Positions 35,601 through 48,435 of a stretch of DNA of 64,000 nt are shown one piece after another. The DNA is taken from contig JABBOT010000003.1 of the NCBI GenBank assembly GCA_016165875.1, forward strand, positions 21,054,873-21,118,872, written 5' to 3'. The position numbers and the translations under genes are program-made. Position 1 is the first letter of the stretch. Each line of letters starts with the position of its first letter. The notes beneath the pieces are model-generated. The model was not told the origin of the DNA and searched no databases. It was given only the letters and a program-made list of their open reading frames with translations. This DNA comes from Acanthopleura granulata. Its lineage: Eukaryota; Mollusca; Polyplacophora; Chitonida; Chitonidae.

Positions 35601-38600
35601 AATCGATAATAAATTTTGTAAAGTATATAAGGCGGTATAGCTTGTAACTTTTTCAAACTTTCAGTTAGAATCGTATTAACAATGTCAATATATTACAGAT
35701 AAATATCTGACATTTTCTGTAAGGCAATAATTTGAGCTATTCTTTATCGATAGTATAAAATATCGTGGACATACATACATGTGCTAAACCAGAGCACTGT
35801 TGTGTGCCCGTGAACATAATACTAATTCTGCCAACAACAAGGGCCTCTTATATCACAATTTTGTCCTGTACGAATGGGAGACATATCGATCCACTACTGG
35901 ACATGCTCTATGTATAGTTTATAATGAAAAAGATATTTTTGAACGTATTAGAATATTGCATTGAAGGTATATTTAATGTGATTTTCAAATTTTGGACTAC
36001 CTTGCGGTTTTTTTTAGCTATCTTTAAATGCGTGTGCTTCATAATTATGTTGTCGGGTTTTAGATGCTACCATTCCCACAGGTTATAGCAGGTACTCATC
36101 ACGAGAGGGCTAAAATACTGTTAATGGGGCTTAAAACCTTAATCAATTCATTCCTAGAATCAGAACTGAAGAAAGGAGCAACCACACTAAAGCATCCTTC
36201 TATGGACTTAAATCAGTGAGTCTAGGTCGGATGGAAATAGCCCATTTCATAAAGGAGGGGCGATAGGCTAGCGGATGTACCCCCTGCTTGCTATGAGATG
36301 AAGGGTGCGAGAGAGAGAGAGAGAGAGAGCAGTACGTACAGCAAAGGCCAGGATGTAAGATATACAGTGTGCCAGACCCTGTGTTAACAATATAAAACTT
36401 TTGATGGATCTCAGCTATACAACACTAGCGGAGTCCCAGTTGTGAAAAAATTGGACATCCAATAAGAGAATCAGGAGCTGGCGAGGGAAGGTACGGTGGT
36501 ATGGGAGTACGGGGTGTACAAGGAGTCGCAGGGCTTGAGAGTGCTGGGTAAGTTCGGGAATTGGTATCTACTGAATCCCTCTCCCAGTGTGGATTAACTC
36601 CATCTTAAGTCGTCCAGATGGTCTGTGTTGTTGACGTTAAGTCAACCGGTGTTAAGCAGACCGGTGTGGATGCCAGTATCCCGAGTTGTGGGACAGAGGT
36701 GAGGCTAAGGGTGGGGGGTGGGGGGGCTAAGGGTGGGGGTTGTGGGGAGATACACACGTCGTTACAAGCTTCACTGTAACCTCTAGCATATGTACACAAG
36801 TTGAAGCCAAATGTTAAGAATTTCACGCGTGGAACAGATAGTGAGCAGAAAACATTTCCCTGGAGTCAAAGATCCAAATGGTACGAGCTAGTCGCGTTAT
36901 TTGATTCGGAAATGATGGTATTTACTAGACGGCCATGGCGGAACGTTGAAACGCCATTCGTCAAGATTGGCGGCCGGTATATGAGCTTTACCAACGATAT
37001 GCAAGCTGCCAAAAACTTCCTGTTCAAATGTGTAATAATACAGACTTCTCGGAGAAGAAAAAGAATATTGTATGAATGTGAACTATTTAACATTTTTACG
37101 GTGGGCTAGACAAGTTCCAGGCATCACACTCATATATATATATGTATATAATGTACGTACAGTGTTGTGGAAGGTGTGGAATACGTAATCGAAGTCCTCG
37201 CATAGCTTGTCAGTTCACTGCAAATGTTTATACTGACAGGGCTGGCTTTGCAAAATGTAATAACCCAACGTAACAGCTTTATCAACATGTAGAGAATGTC
37301 ACACAGCGCTACATGCGGTATGATCATGATGGGCTTCGTAAGCAGCGATAAAATTTTCTCGAGCCATGACTGTGCTAAGACGGTGTCTCACTTCATTGGT
37401 GTGCTCCTCACAGTGTGCGGAACCATGTGGATACAGACCTACTGTGATGACTAGAGATTAAAGTTTGCCAACACGGAAGTTTATAATAACAGAAACAAAG
37501 TATCGAAAGGTAAAGCCACGAGTGTCGACAAGAGTAACAGTACATAACACGTCTGAAGGTTGTTCATGTCATGAATGCATTGCTTGTCGTTTAGTTTCCA
37601 TCCGTGAGTGTACGCTTTATAGGTTGCGTACAACCACAGTGGCTTACAGTATCGTGTGTCAGATAGAATGGAGCTGGAGTTATCTTCCCCCAGACTTGCA
37701 TATTCTACTGATGCAGCCAACGCTTATGAGGGTGAAGAGTCTGGGGCATTGTATACTTGTTAATGTTCGGACAGATGATGAACGCCACCCATTCGGAGTT
37801 TCCGAGGTGTACCGGAGATTTCCGAATGCACATCTTATACCTGAACACTCCAAAGACTTGAAAAGTTGCAATTGTCGTCGACCGAGGGCGTAAGATGTTC
37901 GTAGCCTAAATTAGACAAGCTAGTTAGACAAGTTAGTATTTCCTCGCACGTATTTGACGCTCGCCAGAGGTGGTGGCGGGTGAGAAGGGAAGGCGATCTG
38001 GGAATGAACTAGGGAGGTTCAAATTACAGCCTGTCCCGTTGTATGTTTGGAGTTTGGACTGGCGCAATCCTAGTTTATCTCTACTGAGAGTCCTGGAGGG
38101 GAACAATGTAGAAGCAGCGAGCTCAACGCAATGCCTATAACACTCATATCCCGTCCCATGTGAACCAACTCAGTCCCTTGTATAGGCGAACGTGGCTGTC
38201 ACTGACACCGATACATGTCATACACTCTCCCGTATGTTACCATAACTTATCATTTACTGGAAATGTACTGAGTAAGTAAACTTTTGGTTAACTTCATAAT
38301 TGTTTTTTTGTTTTTAAGTAACGTATAGATACTGTTACAAAAATCGTTAAATGTTGGTTCAGTTTATATCAAGTTCTCCAACAGAGATCCAACAGCGTGC
38401 GGTATCCACATTTTTTTTATCTGAAAGGCAAACTGGAAAATTGGGAGATTGGATCTCTGAAGGTTGCCTGTCTTTACTAGGTATTGAGTAAGAGCGCTGT
38501 TCAATTGGGCTAATGTTGCACACCACATCACGATTAGCCCTTATGAATTGGAATTCTAGTTTCTAACCCGTAAACTATGAAGAGACGAAAAACCCTGACC

Positions 38601-38830
38601 CAGTTTTTCAGTGCGTTTCAAATGATCTAAAATCGCGTAAGGCTTCCATAGAGATTACCATCTTTTAAAACCTGTTTTTTTTTCTTCTTTTTGTTTTCAT
38701 TTTTCAATTTTAGCTTATCTCCAGAAAATCGTTTTATTGTTTCATTCGTTGTACATTTTTTCTTTAAATGCCAAATTTTGTTGTTAAAGTTAAAAAAAAT
38801 CCCAATGGACATAGGCTATCTTTTTACAAG
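35601..38830. other. Intergenic, no gene recognised
   Basis: Contains a (GA)n run at 36308-36329 and a G-rich tract at 36709-36747 (listed separately). ORFs of 102 codons (36801-37109) and 142 codons (37465-37893) show no motif; the latter begins at a non-ATG codon. Confidence 0.45.
36709..36747 (+). repeat. G-rich tract; G-quadruplex candidate
   Basis: Six G tracts of 3 to 7 bases (36709-36711, 36713-36718, 36720-36726, 36731-36733, 36735-36739, 36744-36747) with short loops, built from two copies of GCTAAGGGTGGGGG-like sequence. Confidence 0.7.
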
Positions 38831-39289
38831 ATTTTATACTGACGATATAATTTACAGCTAGCTGTCGGATTCTTTCAGGATGTTTAGCCAACATTCTTGG
38901 AAAATAATGACTAACTTTGAAAAGACAAAGCATGCGATAAAATTAGGACAAGTATCCATAGGTGTGTAAAAATATAAAAGTGGCAAGTAAAATCCGACTA
39001 AAGTGTTTTTTATAACTGCGTTCGATCACATGATTTCCTTCATATTAGAGGTGAATATATTTCGTCTTCTGGACGCGCTATATATGTATTAGTGGAAATC
39101 TTCTCTCTACACAGATATCAAGATTTAATGAATAACGGAGGGAATTCGCCTATTGTTATTTATTTGATGGTTTTATCGTCTTTCTCTAATGTAACTATCG
39201 AACTACGTAAGATTTAACCTCAAACTTTTGAGCACAAGCAAAGTGTGCTGTTTGAAAAGGCGTCAGAAACATAAACGTTTCACTGATCA

Positions 39290-39502
39290 CAGGCACTCCG
39301 TGGCCGACGGAGTTAGCGCGCCAGCGCGGCGTTATCAAACCGCGCCTCTCGCCAACGCCTCTCAGAGACGGCTTCCTCCCCGGCTGTATGTGAGAAGGTC
39401 CGCAAGCAGCCTGCGGATGGTCGTTGGGTTTCCACGGGGCTCTGTCCAGTTTCCTTCTACCATAATGCTGGCTGCCGTCGTATAAGTGAAATATTCTTGA
39501 CT
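39290..39502 (+). mobile_element. SINE family A, inserted in copy A only
   Basis: Head AGGCACTCCGTGGCCGACGG with TTAGCGCGCCAGCGC, then GCAAGCAGCCTGCGGATGG, CCATAATGCTGGCTGCCGTC and GTGAAATATTCTTGACTAATG. The equivalent position in copy B (after 42496) lacks it. Confidence 0.88.
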
Positions 39503-39894
39503 AATGAAAATTCTCACATGTCTGAGTTTGCATGTATACACTGGCAGCTGATCATTGTAGAAAGAAGCTTATCTCTGACTAAATTGTCGAAATCTTATTT
39601 TACCGACTTTACTAGGCTACGAATTATGGAATAGATGTATAGGTTTATCGACATGGCTGACCTGAAGTAGTACTCAAAGCTAACACAAAGTTAAACTTGA
39701 CATCAACAAACTATAGGTTAACATTGGGGCAAAGAGTCATGGAGTAGATGTCTAGATTTATGTACACCATGTACGTTCGTTTCTTGATATGCATGTATAT
39801 ATGTTTTGCCGTGCACGCTTTTGGACTGGTCTTATAGCTTAGGTTGTGCTTGGAGAGAAGATGAATCGTGTATACGCTATAACGTTGGTTTCTC

Positions 39895-39938
39895 GTGGTT
39901 GCCAATGATCATTATATATATTGATCATTGGCAACCAC
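39895..39938. repeat. Perfect hairpin, 17-bp arms
   Basis: GTGGTTGCCAATGATCA (39895-39911), a ten-base AT loop, then the exact reverse complement (39922-39938). Copy B keeps only the left arm (GTGGTTGCCAATGCTCA near 43597), so the right arm is private to copy A. A long (AT)n run follows directly. Confidence 0.95.
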
Positions 39939-42066
39939 ATATATATATATATATATATGCATCATAAACATCGTATATGTATCTCCAAATGCCGCAGTGC
40001 CTTTGGGCTGTTTTAACCTTTGGAATCACAGATTTTCCCGATTTTGTTGGTGTACGGGGAACGCCTGGCCTACTATTTTCCTAAATGTATCCTATGATCC
40101 AGTCGGAGTGGGGTGGGATGAGAAAGTAGGGGAGAAGGAATGAGAGCAGAGCAGAGCAGAGTTTATGTGGTGAGGCTGTTGTCTGGCATTATCAAGTGCA
40201 CATTTACATGTTAATTGGTGTGCTGTATGGGTGTCGTAAGTTACGGTAACCACTGAAATACATGTATCAGCTTAACTGGATGGCTGGACCCACAATTCGC
40301 ATGACTTTAGTGCAATTTTGTGATATTATGTGAGTCACATCACATTAATAAGTATGAATGTACACGTTGTTTCATGCCGCGAGGTTTTGTGTAGACGAGG
40401 CTATTATACTTGTTCTCACAAGGCGTTTGATCACCACTGGGTTATGTGCAGGAGACAAATCTTCAGAATTAATTGATAATCTTGGTAGTACCTTTGCTGG
40501 TCGGAACATAAAAATGTAATATCTTTGCTGGTCAGAATATGGCAATGTAATATCTTTACTCGTGAGAATATACGATATAATATCAAGAATTTTTACGTAT
40601 ATGATAAGGGTTCCCTGTAAGGGTGGAAAAAACTGGAGTATCCAGGATAATCGTCAAACGTGTGATGGACAGACTATGACTTGTTCGTTGTTTTGGTGGA
40701 AGACAAGGGGGTCTCAATCGGACTTATTGTCAACATTTCGGGAGGAAAAGCGTTCACCTGGTATGAAATCAGGATAGTTCATTCTGCTCATATCTTTTTC
40801 TAGTTTCTCGATGAAGACAAGAAGGCTGCTATATCCGTTGCTCAGGGCTCAGTATAAGGGAATAGAAATAGTACTAGATTCAGTTTTATGAAAACTCTTT
40901 GGATTTGGGGGCACTGACAAAATAATAATAACAGTGGTTACACAATATTTGAAACAGTTTTTTGAGAAACAATGTAAGTTGGACTTAGTTAGAAAACTTT
41001 CAGCTTTAGCAAGTCACCGAACTCAGGAAGTTTCGCCAAACCGGACCCTGATCAGCTGTATGTTCGTGGACTGTGACACGGCCGGGGAGCTTTGTGCCTG
41101 GTGTCTATAGTGTAGTGCCAAAGTAGGAGAACACTATAAATATTTCGTCACTGACAGCGCCCTGTTACCAGGAGACATTGCCATGATATGGCCGAAATGA
41201 AGACGAGATTATACCTGAAAGAAACACACTTGGAAAATGTATAGGTATTTAGGCGGTTTAAATACAACCAGGAACCGAATCCATAAAACAATTTTGTAAT
41301 CAAGGAAAACTTTTAAAACTAATCTAAAATTAAACTTACTTGAACTTTTAAATTAAAGCCATTGATGGTGCAAGTAGATCAATGTCAAGCACATGTGACA
41401 TAAACTGAGTTTAAAGGTTTTGACTTAAGTAAAAAAATTGCTTTGTGAGATACAAATTTCAAGCGGTTACAGCCTTATGTAGGATGATGGTGTTTGTACA
41501 ATTTTTTGTAAACAGAGTGCAAGTTATATTAAACGTAACTGGGATGACCGCACATGCTGTAGAAATGCGTCGCCATGGTAGTTAGGCCTTCCTTTGACGT
41601 AACGTGACACTTTCTTCGAACAGAACAGTCTAAAGCTATCGGGAGAAGAGACTGGGAACCACAACATTTATACTGACAGCATTTATTGTGTTCATCAGAA
41701 TTTCTGTCTTCGTGCTCTAGGGTCATATATCTAAATCGGCTTTAAAATCTTGTGAAGTACAGACATAAACACAAAATTGTCAGCTATATGACTGTGCCAT
41801 CTGTTCGAAGATGAAAATTTATCGATTTTACTAAAAGTGGAATGCATATTTAAAAAAATCTGGTAAATCATAGCGGACATGCTCACCGTGTAGAAACAGA
41901 CATGTATATCTTCAGAATGATGTCTTTTGCTTAGAGTCACTTCAGACAAAAACATTGCACAATCTAAAACTGTATATGCCGTGTTTGCTGAAGTCGTCGA
42001 CTCGCATTTGGTACATGTATTTTACTTTTAGTGTTAGTTGAACATTTGATGTTACTTTTTCACTGG

Positions 42067-44400
42067 ATTTTATACTGATGATATAATTTACAGCTAGCTA
42101 TCGGATTCCTTCAGGATGTTTAGCCAACATGCTTGGAAAATAATGACTAACTTCGAAAAGACACAGCATGCGATAAAAGTAGGATAAGTATCCATAGGTG
42201 TGTAAAAATATAAAAGTGGCAAGTAAAATCCGACTAAAGTGTTTTTTATAACAGCGTTCGATCACATGATTTCCTTCATATTAGAGGTGAATATATTTCG
42301 TCTTCTGGACGCGCTATATATGCATTAATGGAAATCGTCGCTCTACATAGATATCAAGATTTAATGAATAACAGAGGGAGTTCGCCTATTGTTATTTATT
42401 TGATGGTTTTATCGTCTTTCTCTAATGTAACTATCGAACTATGTAAAATTTAACCTCAAACTTTTAAGCACCAGCAAAGTGTGCTGTTTGAAAAGGTATA
42501 AACACTTAAGATTTTGAGATGTGCTGAAAAACAGAGAAAGAGACGCAAGCCGTCTATTTTCCTACTAAAAGAAGATTGTCCTTCGACAGCCAAGTTGACG
42601 TTTCGTCCCGTAGAATAGTGTGCCAGAGTACACTCTTTATGCTTTTCAGCAGCTGACGAAAGAAAAAAAATCATACACATTTAGGTATGCAAAATGCGAG
42701 TCTTCATTGAAAAAGAGCTGTGATTCATTTTATTGAATGACACGGTTCTTTGGAATATGGGTACAAGCTACGATACGTGTTCAGCCTCCTGTAAGTATGC
42801 AAGGTGACTGAAGAAAGACATCCTTTGACACGACGGTATTTATGACTGACGGTTCATGAGGCGTTCAGGATCTACGTATGTGTAGCTTCCGTTTTGTGTT
42901 CACGAATTCATTTAACACACTTTTTAAGGTATCGAGTAGACTGAGCTGGTCACAAGGGTGTAGGATAATGTCGGGTATATGTATACTATTTTATATGTTC
43001 TGTGGAAGTTTTGATTTACTATGTGCAGTGAAAATTGTCACCCCGTCCATTTTTGGAGGAGGTATATTAGGGACCGATTCCACAAATGTATTTCTGACTT
43101 AAGTCAAAATTTAAAAAATCGATATTAGGGCTTATTTTGGGGCACTAGAAATTAAAATGTTGACCACATCATGAATATTGTCATCAGAAAAAAGTGTCTG
43201 ATGCTTCAGCTTCCAATGTCAAAATCTAAGCAATGTGACGATGCTATAAATTTTGACTTAAGTGAGAAATGGCTTTGTGGAATCGGCCCCTGTGACCTGT
43301 AACTCTTTTGATATATAGGTATACTTATATACTGAAGAGATGTATATTTGATGTGAAATAGCACTGAATGGTAAAACCACCTTGGAGCTCACACAAACAA
43401 ATTATAAGTTGACATTAGAGCAAAGGGCATAAGCAGATGCAAAGATTTATCGAAATTACCGACGTGATACGTTCGTTTCTTGATATACATGTATATATGT
43501 TTTGCCGTATGCGCCTTTGGACTGGTATCATAGCTTTAAACTGTTGTGCTTGGAGAGAAGGTTAATCGTGTATACGCTATAGCATTGGTTTCTCGTGGTT
43601 GCCAATGCTCAATATATATATCGTATAGTCCACAGTCGCTTTTAGCTGTTTTAACCTTTGGAATCACAGATTTTCCCGATTTTGTTGCTATACGTTGAAC
43701 GCCTGGCCTACTATTTTCCTATTTGTATACAGTCGGAGTGGGGTGGGATGAGAAGGTAGGGGAGAAGGAATGAGAGCAGAGCAGAGCAGGGTTTATGTGG
43801 TGAGGCTGTTGTCTGACAGAATCAAGTATACATGTACATGTTATGGCGTGCTGTATGGGTGTCGTAAGTTACGGTAACCACTGAAATACATGTATCAGGT
43901 TAATTGAATGGCTGGACCCACAATTCGCATGACTTTAGTCCAGTTTTGTCAGAGTAAGATCCCATTAATAATTTATCATTAAACACGTTGTTTCATGCCG
44001 CGAGGTTTTGTGTAGACGAGACAAAATTATATTTGTGTCTAGGCGTTTGATCACCACTGGGCTGTGTCCATGAGACATTATCTTTATTATTAATTGATAA
44101 TCTTGGTAATATCTTTTTAGGCGTTTTAATCAGAAGTAGGAACCGAATCTACCAAGCAACTTTGTACTTAAGTAAAACTTCTAAAACTGAACTAAAATTA
44201 AATATACCTGAACTTTTTAAAGGATTGAAACCATTGATGGTGCAAGTAGATCAATACGAAGCACATGTGACACAAATTTCAAAACCAGTATGGTATCAAA
44301 TAAGGTGTAAATTGAGTTCAAAGGTTTTGACTTAAGTAAAAAATTGCTTTGTTATACACAAATTTCACACAGTCACGACCTCATGTAAGGCGATGGTGTT
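42067..44400 (+). repeat. Tandem segmental duplication, copy B
   Basis: Partner of 38831-41480. Private sequence of about 900 bases lies at 42497-43390. The third block ends at 44400, where a SINE 3' fragment begins, just upstream of the galactosyltransferase gene. Confidence 0.88.
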
Positions 44401-44541
44401 CTCAGTTTCGGTCTCAGCTCGGTTTCTTTCCACCATAAGGCTGGCCGCTGTCGTCAAAGTGAAATGTTTTAGAGTAAAACAAAACAACAATCAAACACAC
44501 AAATAAATAAATAAATGAATAAATAAATAAATAAATAAATT
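44401..44541 (+). mobile_element. SINE family A, 3' end with (AAAT)n tail
   Basis: GGTTTCTTTCCACCATAAGG, CTGGCCGCTGTCGTCAAAGT and GAAATGTTTTAGAGTAAAAC, then A-rich sequence and about ten AAAT units. The tail ends about 20 bases before a splice-acceptor-like site. Confidence 0.8.
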
Positions 44542-44587
44542 TGCTTTCTGTTTCCTTGTTTCAGCTGTCCCTATGAGGCAGTAGGTC

Positions 44588-45895
44588 ATGGCTTCCACAA
44601 AGAGACGTGTGATACTGTCACTGACTGTCCTTTGCTTTTTCCTCAACGTGGGGTATATCTGGTACTTCACATCTGTTCGCTTCAACATCATGCTAACGAA
44701 CAAAGCGTTTGGTTCCATTTTTCACCTTCCTACCTTTAAAGAGGTCGTCGAGAATTCCACTGTGTCCTGGTCTCCCACACGCTATCTGCAAAAAAATAGA
44801 AGCGGTAAGTCTTCTGACTCTGTGACGGTCAACGCCCTCCATGATTTACAACATTCCACGTCGACCAAATCTAATATGTCAAAATTTGATGAAGTTTTCC
44901 AGAATTTCAGCTTATCATTTAAAGACCTGAGACTTGGTCGAAAACTTCCATCTAATAATAACAATGTGACATTTCAAAAATTTGTTTACACACTGAAAAC
45001 ATCTCCACCTGTTACATTGCCTAATGTGACTGGTAACAAACGCGTCGAGGAGGCAGCGGTGCCACAACCAAAGTATTCTAATCCACATCCATATAATTAT
45101 ACCATCAACGAGAGACAGTTTTGTTCTGGAAACAAATCCGAACTGCTTATCGTGATCGTTGTGTGTAGCGCACTGGACAACTTCGAGGCGCGTATAGCAA
45201 TCCGAAATACCTGGGGATCGTCGAGTCATTTGGACCAATTGAAATCAAGGTTAGTGTTTCTATTTGGTGCAACCACCAATCAACAACTTCAAGACAGGAT
45301 ACTGAATGAAAGTCGTCATTACCGGGATATTATTCAAGAGGAATTTTTGGACACTTACAGAAATTTGTCCCTCAAGTCTGTGGCTTTGTTAAAATGGGTC
45401 ACCGAAAACTGCTTGAATGCGAAGTATGTTCTGAAGACAGATGATGACATGTTCATCAATGTTAAGACCCTACACAAGACGTTAGCACGAACGAGACCCA
45501 TTCGGTCTATCCTGGGGACAGTCATCGTAGGCGCCCGACCAGTCCAGGATAACACATCTAAGTGGTACACTCCTAAAGAGGATTTTCCCCAACGTGTGTA
45601 TCCAAAATATTGCTCTGGGACGGCTTATGTAATATCTGTAGACCTTGTCCCAGAGCTGTATAATGTAACTCTGTACACTCCATTGTTTTGGTTAGAGGAT
45701 ATATACATAACTGGGCTATGCGGCGGAAAACTCCATGCCCGTTACCAGTCTACAAGCGGGTTCACCCTTTCCTCGCGACCCGCAACAGGATGTGCATATA
45801 AAGATGCAATATCAGGACACAGAGTTTCCATGGAGAATATGTATAAAATCTGGAAGGAGCTGAACGAAGTATGGACGTTAAAGAAAAAATGTTAA
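44588..45895 (+). CDS. Beta-1,3-galactosyltransferase-like (GT31) enzyme
   Basis: Single ORF of 435 codons. TAG sits two codons upstream of the ATG, which fixes the start; a TTTCCTTGTTTCAG acceptor at 44551-44564 suggests a separate 5' UTR exon. The product is a type II membrane protein: short cytosolic tail (KRR), one hydrophobic anchor at about residues 9-28, a Ser/Asn-rich stem to about 175, then the GT31 domain. Motifs: ARIAIRNTWG (201-210), FLFG (224-227), DIIQEEFLDTYRNLSLKS (247-264), KTDDDMFIN (283-291; D-x-D metal site), YPKYCSGTAYVIS (338-350) and EDIYITGL (370-377). About eleven N-glycosylation sequons are present. Family members add galactose or GlcNAc in beta-1,3 linkage to glycoproteins and glycolipids in the Golgi; the donor and acceptor cannot be read from sequence. 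All catalytic motifs are intact, so it is probably active. Single-exon coding regions are common in this family. Confidence 0.95.
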   Translation: MASTKRRVILSLTVLCFFLNVGYIWYFTSVRFNIMLTNKAFGSIFHLPTFKEVVENSTVSWSPTRYLQKNRSGKSSDSVTVNALHDLQHSTSTKSNMSKFDEVFQNFSLSFKDLRLGRKLPSNNNNVTFQKFVYTLKTSPPVTLPNVTGNKRVEEAAVPQPKYSNPHPYNYTINERQFCSGNKSELLIVIVVCSALDNFEARIAIRNTWGSSSHLDQLKSRLVFLFGATTNQQLQDRILNESRHYRDIIQEEFLDTYRNLSLKSVALLKWVTENCLNAKYVLKTDDDMFINVKTLHKTLARTRPIRSILGTVIVGARPVQDNTSKWYTPKEDFPQRVYPKYCSGTAYVISVDLVPELYNVTLYTPLFWLEDIYITGLCGGKLHARYQSTSGFTLSSRPATGCAYKDAISGHRVSMENMYKIWKELNEVWTLKKKC

Positions 45896-48435
45896 TGAAC
45901 AAAGACGGCAAATGCTTTCCAAGAGACGGTCCATATGAAATAAGGATCAATTCTGTGAAAATCATTGATGCTGTTATATAACGTGACGCGAACCATTCTA
46001 CCCCTGATCTTGCAACTAAACTCATGGTTGTGCGACAATTGCAGCCAAATCACAAAATTTGCGTAATGCTTGATGGTCAAAATCTCGGATAGTGTCAAAT
46101 GTTTTATTATATATATTTTATTTATTTTATCAACTGTACTAACTGATTTAGTTATATGAATTGATAGTTCACACATATTTTCCTTTCAGTGGTCAACAGG
46201 TTTCTTAGCTTTCCTTCTCTTTGTTTGTTATAATTATCGAATGTTCCTATATTATTGTGGGATGTAGGATTGAATGGTGACAGTGTGCTTAGACCTATAA
46301 GAAATGTGGGATAGGTGATAATCACTGTTTTTGTACCCAGAAATTTCCGTAACACAAAGAACGCACACGTCCCGTTCAATACCACGAGTGGAACAGGTTA
46401 TTAATTACGAGGAAACTTCAAATTATAATTCAAAGCCAAGACAAATCCCATGAAAGACAGTATAACTGGAATTTTATCAATTGCTTCTCTTGCCTCAGTA
46501 AATGTAGTTCATGAAGCGGAGAGCCCGCTGTCCCCTGAAGCCGAGGTGTAGCAAATTTGCTCATTCAAAGCGACATGTGTATCAATTGAGTGACACTGTG
46601 GATGTGCTTTCTAAATTTCACAAGTTGTTTACTTACTGGTAAACAAAATTCTGTGCACGTGCGAGTTTTTTGAAGTTACAATGTACAATCTGTTTTTTCA
46701 TGTTAATGTGGTTCATCAAGTTGTGGTTCTGTGATCGTATATTTTGTTGTGGGGAAGGTACTGAGTATAGCCTAATAGTATATAATGCGATTCACTAAGG
46801 TCTAGGTCCTTGGTGCATAGTTTGCTGAAGGTTTTTAGTATGTTTTTTAAATGTGCTTCTTTTAAAAATAATGGGTCATTGAAGGTTGTAGATGCCCGGA
46901 TTCTCTACCATTTAGCACCAAGGGATTTGGATTTCAAATTGTTTCTAACATCAAAGAAGGGCTCCACACATTTGTAATGAAACTGTACTTGTGTTTATTA
47001 ACTGAGCATTACCCCGTAGAGTGTAGTTTAGAAAGGCTTTATGTGTCAGTCCATGTGTTGGTTGTCATGGCTGCCAGAGCAAATCACAACATAGACTGAA
47101 TATGTTTGGGCAAATTAACAACAGGTAACTAGGTCACAAATGTAGGAGTGAAAAAGGAATACAAACTGCAGATATTGTGTTCCACCTGAAGTTAGACTTT
47201 TTCTAAGTACATATTTTGCTTCAGTCAGATTGATTCATCCACCGTGTACACACTAAAAGAAGGCTTTTGTTTTTGAAAGAGAATTATTCTGTTACACTTA
47301 ATAAACGCGACCTGGTGTTAAGCCATAAGCTGTGTGAAAGAACTGGATTCATATACAAGGTAATAATATGTTGGATACTTTCAATAAGGACCAGTAGTCC
47401 AAAATATGTACCTTGTAAATTTGGAAATATGTAAAAGTGTTTTCTATAAAGACGTGTCACACGCGGAATATACACATATCCTTGATCACTGAACATAGCA
47501 TTTATTGAATAAACCGCAGGATGCGTACATGTTAAAGGGATATTGTCACCCAAATATTAGGTATAAATATTAAGTATATAAGACGTAAATAAGTCGTTGA
47601 ATAACCTGCAATAATTTTGTTTTTGATCCGAGCCTGGTGTGTTTATGATGTAATTTTATTTTTCACAATATTTAAACAGCGTGAAATGTTAACATGTATG
47701 GGTTGTTTCCTCTGTGGAATCGCTGGATTCATACAAACTGTGACTGCAAGGCGAACTTCATTGGAAAATGAAAATGGTAAATGCTGGGAATTTGAAGGGG
47801 AAACAATATATATTTCTGGAAATCTGTCAAATAATAAATTATACAAGTGAACTTTAGAAGACCATGAATTACGCCGAAGATATTGCCAAAATGCGACTGC
47901 CAGCAATGTGTTACGTGTTCAAGCTGTCATTTTGGCAAGTTCTTAGGTATCATTCATGGCCTGGTAAGGTTCATAGAACAATTTTGTCCCTTTTCATGTT
48001 GATTGATGTGTGTGCACTTGTTTCGAATTCTCATCCTTTACCGATTTTTTTTCACTGCAGTTCGGTATACCATGTGTGCCATAAATAACGCCTTGAGGGT
48101 AGTCGTACACCACCAGAACAACTTTAAAAAGTTGACCTTGTAGAAAGCCACACCCTGAACTTTCAGTATTGAGGTGCTTACATTCCGTACTGTCATGAGG
48201 ACAGATGTTACTTAAAGCAATAAAGAATTATTTTTTATCTTTGTGTTTGGGTTGTAAGTGCGATATTAACATTGTGTCATGTGTCGGGTATGTATATCTA
48301 GTACGGTGGGAGTGACATCGACCATCTAGGTATAACATAAAACAAATAAATAAAAAGAAATATCATTATTTCTCTAGAAAAAAGTTGTCAAATGCTGCGA
48401 CATTTTGGAACAGAAAACGGTTCGAAAATAACATT
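45896..48435. other. 3' UTR and intergenic, no gene recognised
   Basis: The first few hundred bases are probably the 3' UTR of the galactosyltransferase. An AATAAA occurs at about 47301 but is distant. ORFs are no longer than 94 codons and show no motifs. Confidence 0.45.

Larger units (their letters stand above)
38831..41480 (+). repeat. Tandem segmental duplication, copy A
   Basis: Three blocks match copy B in the same order and orientation. Block 1 is 38831-39260 (to 42067-42496, both 430 bases, nearly identical). Block 2 is about 39700-40500 (to about 43390-44119). Block 3 is about 41250-41480 (to about 44125-44390). Between blocks each copy has private sequence: copy A has a SINE (39290-39502) and about 740 extra bases at 40500-41240, including three 33-base GTAATATCTTTGCTGG-type repeats. 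Confidence 0.88.

Noticed and set aside
36801..37109. 102-codon plus ORF
   Set aside because: No motif or splice partner; composition not clearly coding.
37465..37893. 142-codon plus ORF
   Set aside because: Begins at a non-ATG codon, has no recognisable domain, and an overlapping antisense ORF of similar quality exists.
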